DNA from: Haloechinothrix halophila YIM 93223 | Lineage (GTDB): Bacteria; Actinomycetota; Actinomycetes; Mycobacteriales; Pseudonocardiaceae | Length of the DNA: 64,000 bases | Direction: 5' to 3' | Assembly (NCBI RefSeq): GCF_000504245.1 | Contig: NZ_KI632509.1 | Span: 1,301,723 to 1,365,722, forward strand | In this document: one piece after another, positions 26,801-33,571 of the stretch | Numbering within the stretch: position 1 is the stretch's first letter | Layout: every line of letters begins with the position of its first letter | The notes under the pieces: model-generated | Seen by the model: only the letters and a program-made list of their open reading frames with translations | Told to the model about the DNA's origin: nothing | Database searches by the model: none | Translations under genes and position numbers: made by a program

Positions 26801-26853
26801 ACCTCATCGCCGCGCTCCTTGCCGACCCCACCGCGACGACGCTGTTCGCCTGA
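23812..26853 (+). CDS. Large GHKL ATPase with sacsin-like N-terminal domain
   Basis: 1013 residues from GTG 23812, overlapping the DUF3027 gene. Residues 25-160 are a Bergerat-fold ATP site like that of sacsin/Hsp90: the N box LFVELAQNAADAA, a G1 motif altered to VANTGAPLDADGVAAL, and GRFGVGFAAVLAVS. The remaining 850 residues are acidic, Leu/Ala-rich and helical without a domain I recognise. Proteins of this kind are commonly paired with DUF3027 in actinobacteria but remain uncharacterised; a chaperone or client-remodelling role is inferred from the ATPase fold only. Confidence 0.8.
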   Translation: MTADPFETTALRDAVVQAWRASPTRFTEDANSEEDLRIGGYADRLFVELAQNAADAATLAGVPGRVRVSVVDHVSDAGPGLAAGPDAGAGRELRVANTGAPLDADGVAALASLRASAKRGGVTVGRFGVGFAAVLAVSSEPRVVSRTGGVAFSEELTRSVVAELPELTDQLGRRDGAVPVLRLPWPIDEAPPAGFDTEVRLPLRPDVDVDALLAELAAEIDDVLLTLPVLTRIELPGAVWTRSGADVVEIARDDEPVRRWLVHESSGEFTAEQLATLGIEAVPRWTALWALPVDADGVPEPLERDVLHAPTATDERLTVPARLIASVPVEPSRRRVLAGPAVSAVLAAAADSYVDLVRTVPADQRLALVPPSGFPASDVDGMLRELITERLRTSVWLPRAGGGELSGSGARVLDVDQPELGALLGEVLPDLAAPVGPAALRTLAPLGAATLTVANAVDGLAGITRSASWWCGLYDVLTVALDAHAVSADALSGLPVPLIDGRLVTGVRGVLLPELATPELLELLAEADVVGLHVADPNAAHPLLRRLGADVVDTQGLLAASALRAAVERSVPDASAGMDVGPLVRLVLLLVSGGSGSDPSGWLGALALPAADGGWRRADELVLPSSSLLDVLADDAIGDDAALDVVDKDFAARWPAETLCAVGVLDTFAVIDDQEPVEPDHALPDEQEWWDARSEQPASLVAVRDLDLVDDDAWPAALRLLAAERETWQAVTAPGGHTGWWLARFALLDGQSPNHWRLPDCDALAGLYDVVPDLGLSRDVLVAAGVRDTIDVTDAEAAEDLLDRLADSSRELRQGVVLRAHAALAALPAESAAAVTPPDAVRALDGSVADADAVGALDAPWLLGVVDPAALVAADTVAAAGALADVLDIPQASERAAGTVVSQGELVGWSELSAVCVIAELLGIDVPEGGVSVHPGLEVRLESDAAGQSAPRSGSGGDAATAAALWWVDDGMVHADDTESGLARAFAYAAGRWDLRHLIAALLADPTATTLFA

Positions 26854-26856
26854 CGC

Positions 26857-26905
26857 GGTGCCGGGAACGGGGAACACGGCGTCGGGAATGGGGGACACGG
26901 CGTCA
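26857..26905 (-). repeat. Two and a half 21-bp repeats after the DUF2530 stop
   Basis: Two 21-base units (26857-26877, 26878-26898) and a partial third, antisense to the plus strand. Read on the minus strand they are GTGTCCCCCATTCCCGACGCC-like, the same family as the coding array at 17421. The TGA of the DUF2530 gene lies within the partial unit. Confidence 0.75.
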
Positions 26906-27178
26906 CAACCCCCGTTGGGCACCTCGGGATCCGCTGCGGGAGGCACGGCGTTGCCAGCCGATGATGCTCAGCCCCACGCCGCCGAGGGCGAGGCCCGCGA
27001 TGGCCGTGCGGAGCCAGATATCGGTGTCGTAGTCGAACCAGACGGTCAGCACCACGAGCGTGACCAGCGCGATCGCCCACAGCGACGTCGCGATCAACAC
27101 CGCAGGGGTGAGGTCGACCAGCGGCTTGGGCAGCTCCGGTGGCATGGCTGGCGTCGCATCGTCTGGCACGTTGGTCAC
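26903..27178 (-). CDS. DUF2530 small membrane protein
   Basis: 91 residues, the same length as Rv0879c. A Pro-rich head (PAMPPELPKPLVDLTP) precedes two membrane helices (AVLIATSLWAIALVTLVVL and IAGLALGGVGLSIIGW) and a basic tail RRASRSGSRGAQRGL. Starts at GTG 27178; a TTG at 27187 is possible. It is divergent from the marR gene, as in M. tuberculosis. Function unknown. Confidence 0.8.
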   Translation of the reverse strand: MTNVPDDATPAMPPELPKPLVDLTPAVLIATSLWAIALVTLVVLTVWFDYDTDIWLRTAIAGLALGGVGLSIIGWQRRASRSGSRGAQRGL

Positions 27179-27206
27179 GGTCGTCAAGTTTACCGCCGCC
27201 GCTCGG

Positions 27207-27212
27207 TAGGCT
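27207..27212 (+). promoter_or_regulatory. -10 element (TAGGCT) of leaderless marR promoter
   Basis: TAGGCT followed by six bases and ATG 27219, no ribosome-binding site. Confidence 0.45.
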
Positions 27213-27218
27213 GACCGA

Positions 27219-27650
27219 ATGGCACAAGCGGCGCATGAACGCACCCTCGCCAGCCAGTTGCGGCTTGCGGTCGTGAGGCTCAATCGTCGGCTACGCGCGC
27301 AGCATCCGCAGTCGAGCGTGTCATTGACGCAACTGTCGGCCATGTCCACGTTGCACAAATGCGGCGCACTGACGCCCGGCAGACTCGCCGCGAAAGAGGG
27401 CGTGCAGCCGCCATCGATGACCAGGGTGATCGCCGCGCTGGAGCGGCTCGGCTACGTCGAGCGGCACGCGCACCCGACCGACGGCAGGCAGGCGATCGTC
27501 GAGCTGAGTGAGCCGGGCAGGGAGTACGTCGAGGCCACGATCTCGGCGCGGGAGGCATGGCTGGACGAGCGGCTGGCGAAACTGTCGTCAGACGAGCGCG
27601 AGACTCTCAGTCAAGCCGCCGAGATCATCGAGCGGATGGCGGGACGATAA
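27219..27650 (+). CDS. MarR-family transcriptional regulator (Rv0880-like)
   Basis: 143 residues. Winged helix-turn-helix with SVSLTQLSAMSTLHKCGALTPGRLAAKEG, recognition helix QPPSMTRVIAALERLGYVER and wing HPTDGRQAIVELSEPG, followed by the dimerisation helix. Length and neighbourhood match Rv0880. MarR proteins usually repress adjacent genes in response to small ligands, so the divergent DUF2530 gene is a candidate target. Leaderless start. Confidence 0.92.
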   Translation: MAQAAHERTLASQLRLAVVRLNRRLRAQHPQSSVSLTQLSAMSTLHKCGALTPGRLAAKEGVQPPSMTRVIAALERLGYVERHAHPTDGRQAIVELSEPGREYVEATISAREAWLDERLAKLSSDERETLSQAAEIIERMAGR

Positions 27651-27660
27651 AGCGCCCCAC

Positions 27661-27690
27661 TTGCGCGGTGGAGGCAGGTTAGGCTAACCT
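27661..27690 (+). promoter_or_regulatory. Promoter overlapping the iron box (TTGCGC-N18-TAACCT)
   Basis: A TTGCGC at 27661-27666 and TAACCT at 27685-27690, 18 bases apart, resemble a housekeeping promoter whose -10 is covered by the iron box. Predicted initiation is near 27697, on the plus strand, where no credible gene follows before the hairpin at 27737. Confidence 0.4.
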
Positions 27691-27692
27691 AA
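27674..27692. promoter_or_regulatory. IdeR/DtxR iron box without an adjacent annotated gene
   Basis: GCAGGTTAGGCTAACCTAA matches the 19-base IdeR consensus at 17 of 19 positions, including the fully symmetric AGGTTAGGCTAACCT core. It lies 24 bases after the marR stop and 93 bases before the stop of the convergent nat gene, so it controls neither obviously. Confidence 0.75.
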
Positions 27693-27696
27693 TCAA

Positions 27697-27775
27697 CGTC
27701 CGCTTCGTGGTGGGAGCGGCAGTCAGTTCGGGAACAGACGAGGCCCGTGGCGGAGCAAGCGCCACGGGCCTCGTC
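27697..27775 (+). ncRNA. Candidate iron-regulated small RNA
   Basis: The segment between the predicted start downstream of the iron box and the 16-bp hairpin is about 79 bases. It can form a 5' hairpin (CCGCT...AGCGG), a small GTT...AAC hairpin, and the strong terminator stem. No ribosome-binding site with a convincing short frame is present; the long frame entered at 27707 runs antisense through nat. Organisation (iron box, short non-coding unit, terminator) recalls IdeR-controlled sRNAs such as mycobacterial MrsI, but sequence relation is not claimed. Confidence 0.35.
27737..27775. terminator. Strong 16-bp terminator hairpin
   Basis: GACGAGGCCCGTGGCG (27737-27752) pairs perfectly with 27760-27775 around the loop GAGCAAG. 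It lies 10 bases past the nat stop on the minus strand and 45-80 bases after the iron box on the plus strand, so it can terminate both. No T-tract. Confidence 0.8.
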
Positions 27776-27784
27776 GCGCGTAGA

Positions 27785-28555
27785 TTACGTGTCCACGCGC
27801 GGCACTTGATCAAGGTGGATGCCGAACCGCGACTGGTATGTGGCCAGGATCTCAGCATTGCTGGCCAGCGTGGTCTCCTTCCGCTCGCCGTCGATCGTCT
27901 CCACCAGCCGGTTGCCGCTGAGGGTGACCCTGCCGGACGCCGTCGGCAGCGAGCACGTCACCGACCGGGTGAAGTGGCTCTCGGGCGACGTCGATTGCCA
28001 CCAGCACGTCGGGCCGAAGTCGCGCAGCTCGCGCGGACGTGGTTCGAGGCGATACACCGGTTTGTCGCCCGCGTAGACGTCGCTGTCGCCGTCCGGCGCG
28101 TCGGCCACCCGGAATACACCCTCGGGATCGCGCTGCGGCGCGTCGCTGGCCAGTCGCAACGGGTGCCGGGTGTGGCGGCCGAATCCGACGTCGACCAGCC
28201 ACGATTCGCCGCAGTCGACCCGCAATGCGAGGTGGTCGAACGGTGGGCCGAGCGTGCCGTCATCGCGGTACACCTTGGCCGCGAGCAGGGAGACGTCGAA
28301 ACCGAGCGCGCGCAGCAGCAGGGCGAACGCGCCGTTCAGCTCATAGCAGAACCCGCCCCTGCGGCGGCGAACGATCTTGTCGTGGAGGGCGTCCGCGGCG
28401 AGCGAGATGGGTTCACCGAGATGGATGGCGAGATTCTCGAACGGCACCGCGTTCAGATGTCGTTCGTGCAGTTCGCGCAGGGTGTCCGGAGTCGCGGCGG
28501 ACGGCCGGCGTGCGCCGATCCGCGCGAGGTAGGCGTCGATCTTGGTGTCGTCCAC
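27785..28555 (-). CDS. nat: Arylamine N-acetyltransferase
   Basis: 256 residues. Transfers acetyl from acetyl-CoA to arylamines and hydrazines. The catalytic triad is complete: Cys70 in RRGGFCYELN, His108 in PPFDHLALRV and Asp122 in WLVDVGFG. N-terminal helical bundle (HLNAVPFENLAIHLG) and the central barrel follow the NAT fold; the protein is slightly shorter than the usual 270-280. GTG 28555 is the start; a perfect palindrome lies 16 bases upstream. Not next to sterol genes here, unlike mycobacterial nat. Confidence 0.92.
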   Translation of the reverse strand: MDDTKIDAYLARIGARRPSAATPDTLRELHERHLNAVPFENLAIHLGEPISLAADALHDKIVRRRRGGFCYELNGAFALLLRALGFDVSLLAAKVYRDDGTLGPPFDHLALRVDCGESWLVDVGFGRHTRHPLRLASDAPQRDPEGVFRVADAPDGDSDVYAGDKPVYRLEPRPRELRDFGPTCWWQSTSPESHFTRSVTCSLPTASGRVTLSGNRLVETIDGERKETTLASNAEILATYQSRFGIHLDQVPRVDT

Positions 28556-28570
28556 GCGCTCGAGCGTGAC

Positions 28571-28590
28571 ACTTCGAGTGCACTCGAAGT
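28571..28590. promoter_or_regulatory. Perfect 20-bp palindrome in the nat promoter
   Basis: ACTTCGAGTG and its exact complement are contiguous. On the minus strand a TTGACT -35 hexamer runs into the palindrome (28587-28592), which fills the spacer to the -10 position: the classic place for a repressor. No regulator gene is adjacent on that side. Confidence 0.6.
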
Positions 28591-28600
28591 CAAGCGTGCT

Positions 28601-28680
28601 GTGTCGTGAAGGGCTTCTTGGGCACGTCTGGTGTCAGGAAGGACTCCTTGAGCCCCAGAACGTTGTGAAGGGCGTCGTCA
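28601..28680. repeat. Degenerate 30-bp tandem repeat with GAAGGGCTTCTT core
   Basis: Units beginning at 28601 (GTGTCGTGAAGGGCTTCTTG), 28631 (GTGTCAGGAAGGACTCCTTG) and 28662 (GTTGTGAAGGGCGTCGTC) are spaced 30-31 bases. The last unit is also the left arm of the sodA terminator. The core recurs in the terminator at 35826. Confidence 0.6.
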
Positions 28681-28709
28681 CACCACTATGTGATGCGACG
28701 ACGCCCTTC
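28667..28709 (-). terminator. Terminator hairpin after sodA
   Basis: GAAGGGCGTCGTC (28667-28679) pairs with 28697-28709; an inner TCACA/TGTGA pairing can extend it. It begins 21 bases after the sodA stop on the minus strand. Confidence 0.7.
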
Positions 28710-28729
28710 TACTGCAGCGAGAGCGAGCC

Positions 28730-29353
28730 TCAGCTCAGCAGCAGGCCGTTTCCGCCTGCGACGGCGTTGTCGAAGCGCTTGCCGATCTCCGCCCAGTCGT
28801 AGACGTTCCACAGTGCCTTGACATAGTCCGGCTTCACGTTCTTGTACTGCAGGTAGAACGCGTGCTCCCACATGTCCGTCATCATGATCGGCACCGTGGG
28901 CAGCGCCATGTTGTTGTGGTGGTCGCGCAGCTGCTGGATGATCAGCTTCTTGGCGATCGGGTCCCAGGACAGCGCCGTCCAGCCGTTGCCCTGGATGGTG
29001 GTGGCGACCGCGTTGTAGTGCGCCACGAACTTGTCCCATGAGCCGAAGCTGTCGTCGATCGCCGCGGCCAGTTCGCCGGTCGGCTTGTCGCCGCCGTTCG
29101 GGGACAGGATCTTCCACCACACCACGTGGTTGGCGTGGCCTGCGAGGTTGAACGCCAGGGTGGTCTCGAGGCCGACGATGGCGCCGAAGTCGCCCGAGTC
29201 ACGCGCGGCCGCGAGCTTCTCCATCGTGTCGTTCGCGCCCTTGACGTAGGTCGCGTGGTGCTTGCTGTGGTGCAGCTCGTTGATCTCGCCGGAGATGTGC
29301 GGCTCGAGCGCGCCGTAGTCGTAGTCCAGGTCAGGGAGCTCGTACAGAGCCAT
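28730..29353 (-). CDS. Superoxide dismutase, Fe/Mn type
   Basis: 207 residues, cytosolic or leaderless-secreted as in related bacteria. Metal ligands in the usual four places: [21 protein letters not shown], and [11 protein letters not shown] (Asp and His). The Gln/His and Gly positions that hint at metal choice (NGWTALSWD, no Gln-146-type motif visible as GGQG) do not settle Fe versus Mn. ATG 29353 follows AAGGAGGGG. It lies between nat and glutamate-cysteine ligase, both on the same strand but separated by terminators. Confidence 0.95.
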   Translation of the reverse strand: MALYELPDLDYDYGALEPHISGEINELHHSKHHATYVKGANDTMEKLAAARDSGDFGAIVGLETTLAFNLAGHANHVVWWKILSPNGGDKPTGELAAAIDDSFGSWDKFVAHYNAVATTIQGNGWTALSWDPIAKKLIIQQLRDHHNNMALPTVPIMMTDMWEHAFYLQYKNVKPDYVKALWNVYDWAEIGKRFDNAVAGGNGLLLS

Positions 29354-29502
29354 CGCCCCTCCTTGAGGTTGACGCGGGTAAGTAGTCCGTGCGTACCCAA
29401 CCTAATAGGGATCCAATCCGCGGGCGAACCGGGTGATCAACGTGACGTCATCGGACACCGTTGCCCACGATGTGGGAGGCGCGGTGCGACGTCCCGCTGT
29501 CG

Positions 29503-29591
29503 ATGTTGATCTACTTCCTGCGCGCTGTGACCACCAGAACCCGACATACCAGACGCCGAACAGTCGCACGCCACAGGATGTAGATCAACAT
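29503..29591. repeat. 18-bp inverted repeat with 53-base spacer upstream of sodA
   Basis: ATGTTGATCTACTTCCTG (29503-29520) and its complement at 29574-29591 match at 17 of 18 positions. A second, interlocking pair (ACCAGACGCC 29549-29558 and GGTGTCTGGT 29593-29602) would compete. It lies just after the stop of the ligase gene and 150 bases before sodA. Could be a terminator, a small mobile-element remnant or a regulatory RNA. Confidence 0.6.
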
Positions 29592-29607
29592 AGGTGTCTG
29601 GTCCCGT

Positions 29608-31092
29608 CTACAACCGCCAGGTGTGCACCGGATCGCCCTCGTGCATGTGATCGGTGTAGCGGGTGAGCATGTCGCGCAATGCGGACTCCCGGTCCGCGCC
29701 CGCGCGCTCCAGCCGATCGACGCACTCCCGCTGCCACGACGACCCGGTACGCCGCGCGATACAGCGTTGCTCGATGATGCCGAGGAAGCGGTCGGCCGCT
29801 CGTGCGGACACTCCCGCCGAGATCAACCCCTCGTAGGCGAGTGGCAGTAGCACTCGCAGCACGAGTTCGTCCGGGCGCATCCAGCCGACGTCCGGCCAGT
29901 ACAGCTGCGCATCCATGCCGTCGCGGGCCCCGCGCTGGAGGTTCTCCTCCGCTGCTTGGAACGCCATCGCCGACCACACTGGACGTTCCGCCTGCGCCAG
30001 TGCCCGTTGCGCGCCGTAGAAGAACGCCGCGTTGGCGACGACGTCGGCCACTGTCGGTCCCGCCGGCAGCACCCGGTTTTCCACGCGCAGGTGTGCCATG
30101 CCGTCGACGACGTCGTAGACCGGCCGGTTCCAGCGCCACACGGTGCCGTTGTGCATCCGCAATTCCGTTAGCTGCGGTGCGCCGCCGGATTCGAGCACGT
30201 CGAGCGGGTCTTCGCCGTCGGTTTCGGTCAGCAGCCCAGGAAAGTACCGGACGTTCTCCTCGAACAGGTCGAAGATGGACGTGATCCATTTCTCACCGAA
30301 CCACACCCTCGGCCGCACGCCCTGGTTCTTGAGCTCCTGCGACCGAGTGTCGGTCGACTGCAGGAACAGCGGAATCCGCGTCTCATGCCAGAGCGCCTTG
30401 CCGAGCAAGAACGGCGAGTTCGCGCCGATCGCGAGCTGCACTCCGGCCAGACACTGCGACGCGTTCCAGTACGGCGCGAACTCGTCCGGGCCGACCTGCA
30501 GGTGCAGTTGCGTCGATGTGCAGGCGGCCTCCGGCAGGATCGAGTCGGCCTGGCTGCGCAGCACGTCGGGACGTTGTCCCGGCAGCGGCTGGCCTTCCAT
30601 CGCGAGGTGGGTGAGTTCGCCGCGCGCGGTGATGATCTCGTCGTTGAGCAGCGAGTAGCGCGCGTTGCTCGTGAACCACTTCGACTCGAAGTGCTCCTCG
30701 GCCAGCGTCGGCAGGATGCCGATCATCGCGAGACTCGCGCCAGCCTCGCCCGCCGCGACGTCGGCCTTGGCGAGGTAGGCGCGCAGTCGGGCGTCCCATT
30801 CGAGGAGCGCGTCGCCGTGGAGCGTGCGGGGTGGCATGTTCAGTTCGAGGTTGTGCTGGCCGAGCTCCGCGGTGAACACCGGATCGCCGAGGTGATCAAG
30901 CACCTCGGCGTTACTCATCGACGGCAGCATGGCGCCGTCGATGAGGTTCAGTTCCAGTTCGAGTCCGATTCGCTGCGGCTGTTCGTGGAACCGCCTCTCC
31001 GCCAGCATCCGCTCGATCGAATCGAGGCAGCGTTGCACTTTGTGCCGGTAGTGTGCTCGATCGGTGGAGCTCGCCAGTACGTCGTTGCCCAT
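29608..31092 (-). CDS. Glutamate-cysteine ligase family (GCS2-like) protein
   Basis: 494 residues from ATG 31092. Signature features: RIGLELELNLID near the N-terminus (Glu residues for ATP/Mg), LGQHNLELNMPPR, ACTSTQLHLQV, IGANSPFLLGK, and RVENRVLPAGPTVAD late in the chain. The family makes gamma-glutamyl-cysteine or related gamma-glutamyl amides; actinobacteria normally use mycothiol, so the product may be something else (for example ergothioneine EgtA-type chemistry). An in-frame ATG at 31155 would add 21 basic residues that look non-conserved. A large inverted repeat follows the stop. Confidence 0.8.
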   Translation of the reverse strand: MGNDVLASSTDRAHYRHKVQRCLDSIERMLAERRFHEQPQRIGLELELNLIDGAMLPSMSNAEVLDHLGDPVFTAELGQHNLELNMPPRTLHGDALLEWDARLRAYLAKADVAAGEAGASLAMIGILPTLAEEHFESKWFTSNARYSLLNDEIITARGELTHLAMEGQPLPGQRPDVLRSQADSILPEAACTSTQLHLQVGPDEFAPYWNASQCLAGVQLAIGANSPFLLGKALWHETRIPLFLQSTDTRSQELKNQGVRPRVWFGEKWITSIFDLFEENVRYFPGLLTETDGEDPLDVLESGGAPQLTELRMHNGTVWRWNRPVYDVVDGMAHLRVENRVLPAGPTVADVVANAAFFYGAQRALAQAERPVWSAMAFQAAEENLQRGARDGMDAQLYWPDVGWMRPDELVLRVLLPLAYEGLISAGVSARAADRFLGIIEQRCIARRTGSSWQRECVDRLERAGADRESALRDMLTRYTDHMHEGDPVHTWRL

Positions 31093-31301
31093 CGCGCCCC
31101 GCTTCCCTCTCGTACGCTTGTGGCGAACCCCCGGCGAATAACCGTGACACAGCAATAGACGCCCCAGCTAGCGGCCAAACTGGTGCTCTCGGTGAGTAAG
31201 AGTTAACGCTGCGCATTCAATCCGAGAAGCGGTGCGAAGAACGTCCCCGAACGGCGTCACCCATGCGTAGGGGAGGGGCAGGTCAGTGGCACAGTCGTAG
31301 C

Positions 31302-32114
31302 GTGGCAACCCAGATCGTCATCGACGATCCCGACGACCTTCGCGTCGATGACTTTCGGGATCTCAAACGCGCTGACCGGCGGCCGGACCGTCCCGGCGGC
31401 AGGGGACTGGTGATCGCCGAGGGGACGATCGTCGTCCGCCGGATGCTGGCCTCGCCGTTCCAGATTCGCGCGGTGCTTGGCGTGCGGCGACGCATTGACG
31501 AACTACACGACGATCTGGCCGACGTCGACTGCCCCGCCTACATCGCCTCCGCCGACGTCATGGCGACTGTGGTCGGCTTCCATCTGAACCGGGGCGTGCT
31601 CGCCGTGGCCGACAAGGTGCCCCGGATGTCCGTCGCGGAGCTCGCGGTGACCGCACGGACCGTCGCCGTGCTCGAGGGCGTCGGCGACCACGAGAACATC
31701 GGCGCGCTGTTCCGCAACGCCGCCGCGCTCGGCGTCGACGGGGTGGTGCTCGGCGCTGGCTGTTCCGATCCGCTGTACCGGCGCAGCGTGCGGGTGTCGA
31801 TGGGACACGTGCTGCGGATTCCGTTCGCCACGGCGGACGAGTGGCCGGAGGCACTGAAGACGTTGCGTGACAACGGGTTCCGGGTGGCCGCGTTGACGCC
31901 CCGGCCGAACGCGGTTTCGCTCCACGACGTCGTACCTCGCGGGGACGAGCGGATCGCGGTGCTGCTCGGCGCGGAGGGCGACGGACTGACCGACGCGGCG
32001 ATCGACGCATCCGACGTCGCTGTGCGCATCCCGATGGCTGAGGGGGTTGATTCGCTCAACGTCGCCACGGCTGGTGCGATTGCGTTCTACGAACTCGCCC
32101 ACCGGGTGAGCTAA
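31302..32114 (+). CDS. SpoU/TrmH-family RNA 2'-O-methyltransferase (Rv0881-like)
   Basis: 270 residues. N-terminal substrate-binding domain (LVIAEGTIVVRRMLASPFQIRAVL), then the trefoil-knot SPOUT domain with motif 1 VLEGVGDHENIGALFRNAAALGVDGVVL, motif 2 IAVLLGAEGDGL and motif 3 VRIPMAEGVDSLNVATAGAIAFYEL. It methylates ribose in rRNA or tRNA; the exact site is unknown. GTG 31302 gives the best N-terminus. DUF2537 follows after 38 bases, as in M. tuberculosis. Confidence 0.92.
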   Translation: MATQIVIDDPDDLRVDDFRDLKRADRRPDRPGGRGLVIAEGTIVVRRMLASPFQIRAVLGVRRRIDELHDDLADVDCPAYIASADVMATVVGFHLNRGVLAVADKVPRMSVAELAVTARTVAVLEGVGDHENIGALFRNAAALGVDGVVLGAGCSDPLYRRSVRVSMGHVLRIPFATADEWPEALKTLRDNGFRVAALTPRPNAVSLHDVVPRGDERIAVLLGAEGDGLTDAAIDASDVAVRIPMAEGVDSLNVATAGAIAFYELAHRVS

Positions 32115-32152
32115 GTTAGACCGAACAGCGGAATCGGAGTCAGGAGGCGTAG

Positions 32153-32803
32153 GTGGAGCTGCGGGTTCGGGGTGATCGCGCCGTGCTTACCCGTGGCGAT
32201 TCCGACACCGTGCGCGAGGTGGCGCCTGAGCAGCTTCCGCTCGGTCCCGACCTCGCCGCCGCACTGCACGAATGGGCGCGGGTGGCGGCCGCGATGCGCA
32301 AGGCGGCGACCGGCCAGAGCGCGGCATTGACCGACCAAGGCCAGGACGCCGTCGGGGTAGTGTCGCGGCGGGGACGTCAGCTTGCCGGGAGGGTGGCCAC
32401 CGAGATGCGCATGACGGTGCAGTATCGCGATCCGGTGACCGAGATGGCAACGGTGGTGGTGCCTAGCCCGGACGACGGCCGACGGCGCGGACCCCGCCAC
32501 TCACGCGGCTATGACCGGGGATTGTTCCAGCGCTCGCCGGGCGAGCCGACGCCGTGGGCGACCGGACTCACCGTGTCCGCGTTGATGATGATTGTCGTCG
32601 CGGTCGGGATGCTCGGCCTGGTCTCGACGCTGGAACGCGCGACGCAGGGCTGGATCGCTTTCGCCGCTGCGGCCATCGTCAGCGGCGGGCTGCTGCCATC
32701 GCTGTGGCTCGGCAGGCGCGTACCGATCGTGCGGTGGGTGTGCTTCGGCGCGGCCGCTGGGCTCGCGGTGTCCTGGCTGGGCGCGCTGTTCGTGCTGCTC
32801 TAG
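32153..32803 (+). CDS. DUF2537 membrane protein (Rv0882-like)
   Basis: 216 residues from GTG 32153, which follows an AGGAGG at 32142-32147. The first 120 residues are soluble and polar, ending in an Arg-rich RRRGPRHSRGYDRG; three membrane helices follow (TGLTVSALMMIVVAVGMLGL, WIAFAAAAIVSGGLLPSLWL, WVCFGAAAGLAVSWLGALFV). Rv0882 is only 94 residues and equals the membrane part, so this version has an added soluble domain. Function unknown. Confidence 0.82.
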   Translation: MELRVRGDRAVLTRGDSDTVREVAPEQLPLGPDLAAALHEWARVAAAMRKAATGQSAALTDQGQDAVGVVSRRGRQLAGRVATEMRMTVQYRDPVTEMATVVVPSPDDGRRRGPRHSRGYDRGLFQRSPGEPTPWATGLTVSALMMIVVAVGMLGLVSTLERATQGWIAFAAAAIVSGGLLPSLWLGRRVPIVRWVCFGAAAGLAVSWLGALFVLL

Positions 32804-32887
32804 GCGCGGTGGCCGACGGCGGACCTCGTGCCGGGGCGCGGTTCGAAGCTGGTACCGCGAATAGCAGGAGAACTGGTGTCGTCATCG

Positions 32888-33571
32888 CTACGCCGATGGG
32901 GTCGCCGACGCGGCGTCCTGCTTCGGCCGCGTGACGCGGATACTGTTGGCGACTCGCATTGCCGCCGTCAGAACCGCCTGGCAGGCTGTCTCGTTCGCGG
33001 TGCTGACCGTCATCAACACGACGTGAGCGCCGTCCGGCGTCGGGATCTGGAACTCGGCGGTGATGCGAGGCAACACAGCCGCACGTCCGTTCCGGGCCAG
33101 ATCAGGCGGCAGGCGGTACTCACCAGCGGTCACCGCGACCATCGCCGGGCCCATGGCCAGCCGGATCACCCGGGCATCCGCGTGGGGCTGACGCGCGAGG
33201 TACTGCTGTCGCAGTCGCGCGACCGCGACATCGCGTTCGCTGCGCAGCGCGGCCAGCTGGTCCTCGCTTGTCGTGTTCAGCGACACGATGGCCACGGCGA
33301 GATCGGCGAGTGCCGGTTCGTCGAGCGCGGCGACGTCCACGGCGAATCGGCCGTACAGCCGGATGTTCTCCTCAGCGAGCAGTTGCGCGAACCACGTCAC
33401 GTACCGAGGCAGCTCGGGAGCATGCTCGTTGGCGTGCGGGGTCAACTTCGCCGTGAGCGCGTCGATGGTCGTCGCGTTGTCCTGTTCGTCGGCCCGCAGC
33501 GGCAGTCCGACGAACCCTGGCGGCGGAGTCAGTAGCAGTTCCGGTGCCGGTTCTGTCGTCGTCATTGCCAT
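32888..33571 (-). CDS. Hypothetical protein, third gene of a T7SS-like cassette
   Basis: 227 residues, soluble, no signal peptide or membrane helix. It contains GFVGLPLRADEQDNATTIDAL, a helical PELPRYVTWFAQLLAEENIRLYGRFAV, and a strand-rich C-terminal half with YRLPPDLARNGRAAVLPRITAEFQIPT and HVVLMTVSTAN. I do not recognise the family; the fold looks like a small accessory or immunity-type protein. It overlaps the stop of the 281-residue gene by 10 bases and is the last gene of the operon, so a chaperone or immunity role for the neighbour is possible but unproven. Confidence 0.72.
   Translation of the reverse strand: MAMTTTEPAPELLLTPPPGFVGLPLRADEQDNATTIDALTAKLTPHANEHAPELPRYVTWFAQLLAEENIRLYGRFAVDVAALDEPALADLAVAIVSLNTTSEDQLAALRSERDVAVARLRQQYLARQPHADARVIRLAMGPAMVAVTAGEYRLPPDLARNGRAAVLPRITAEFQIPTPDGAHVVLMTVSTANETACQAVLTAAMRVANSIRVTRPKQDAASATPSA

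Noticed and set aside
27707-28609. Long plus-strand frame beginning just after the iron box
   Set aside because: It runs antisense through the complete nat gene, whose catalytic triad is intact on the other strand; its composition is that of a reverse-strand shadow in GC-rich DNA.
29393-29412. Second iron box upstream of sodA
   Set aside because: Only a half-site TTAGGTT is present on the minus strand; the other half does not match.
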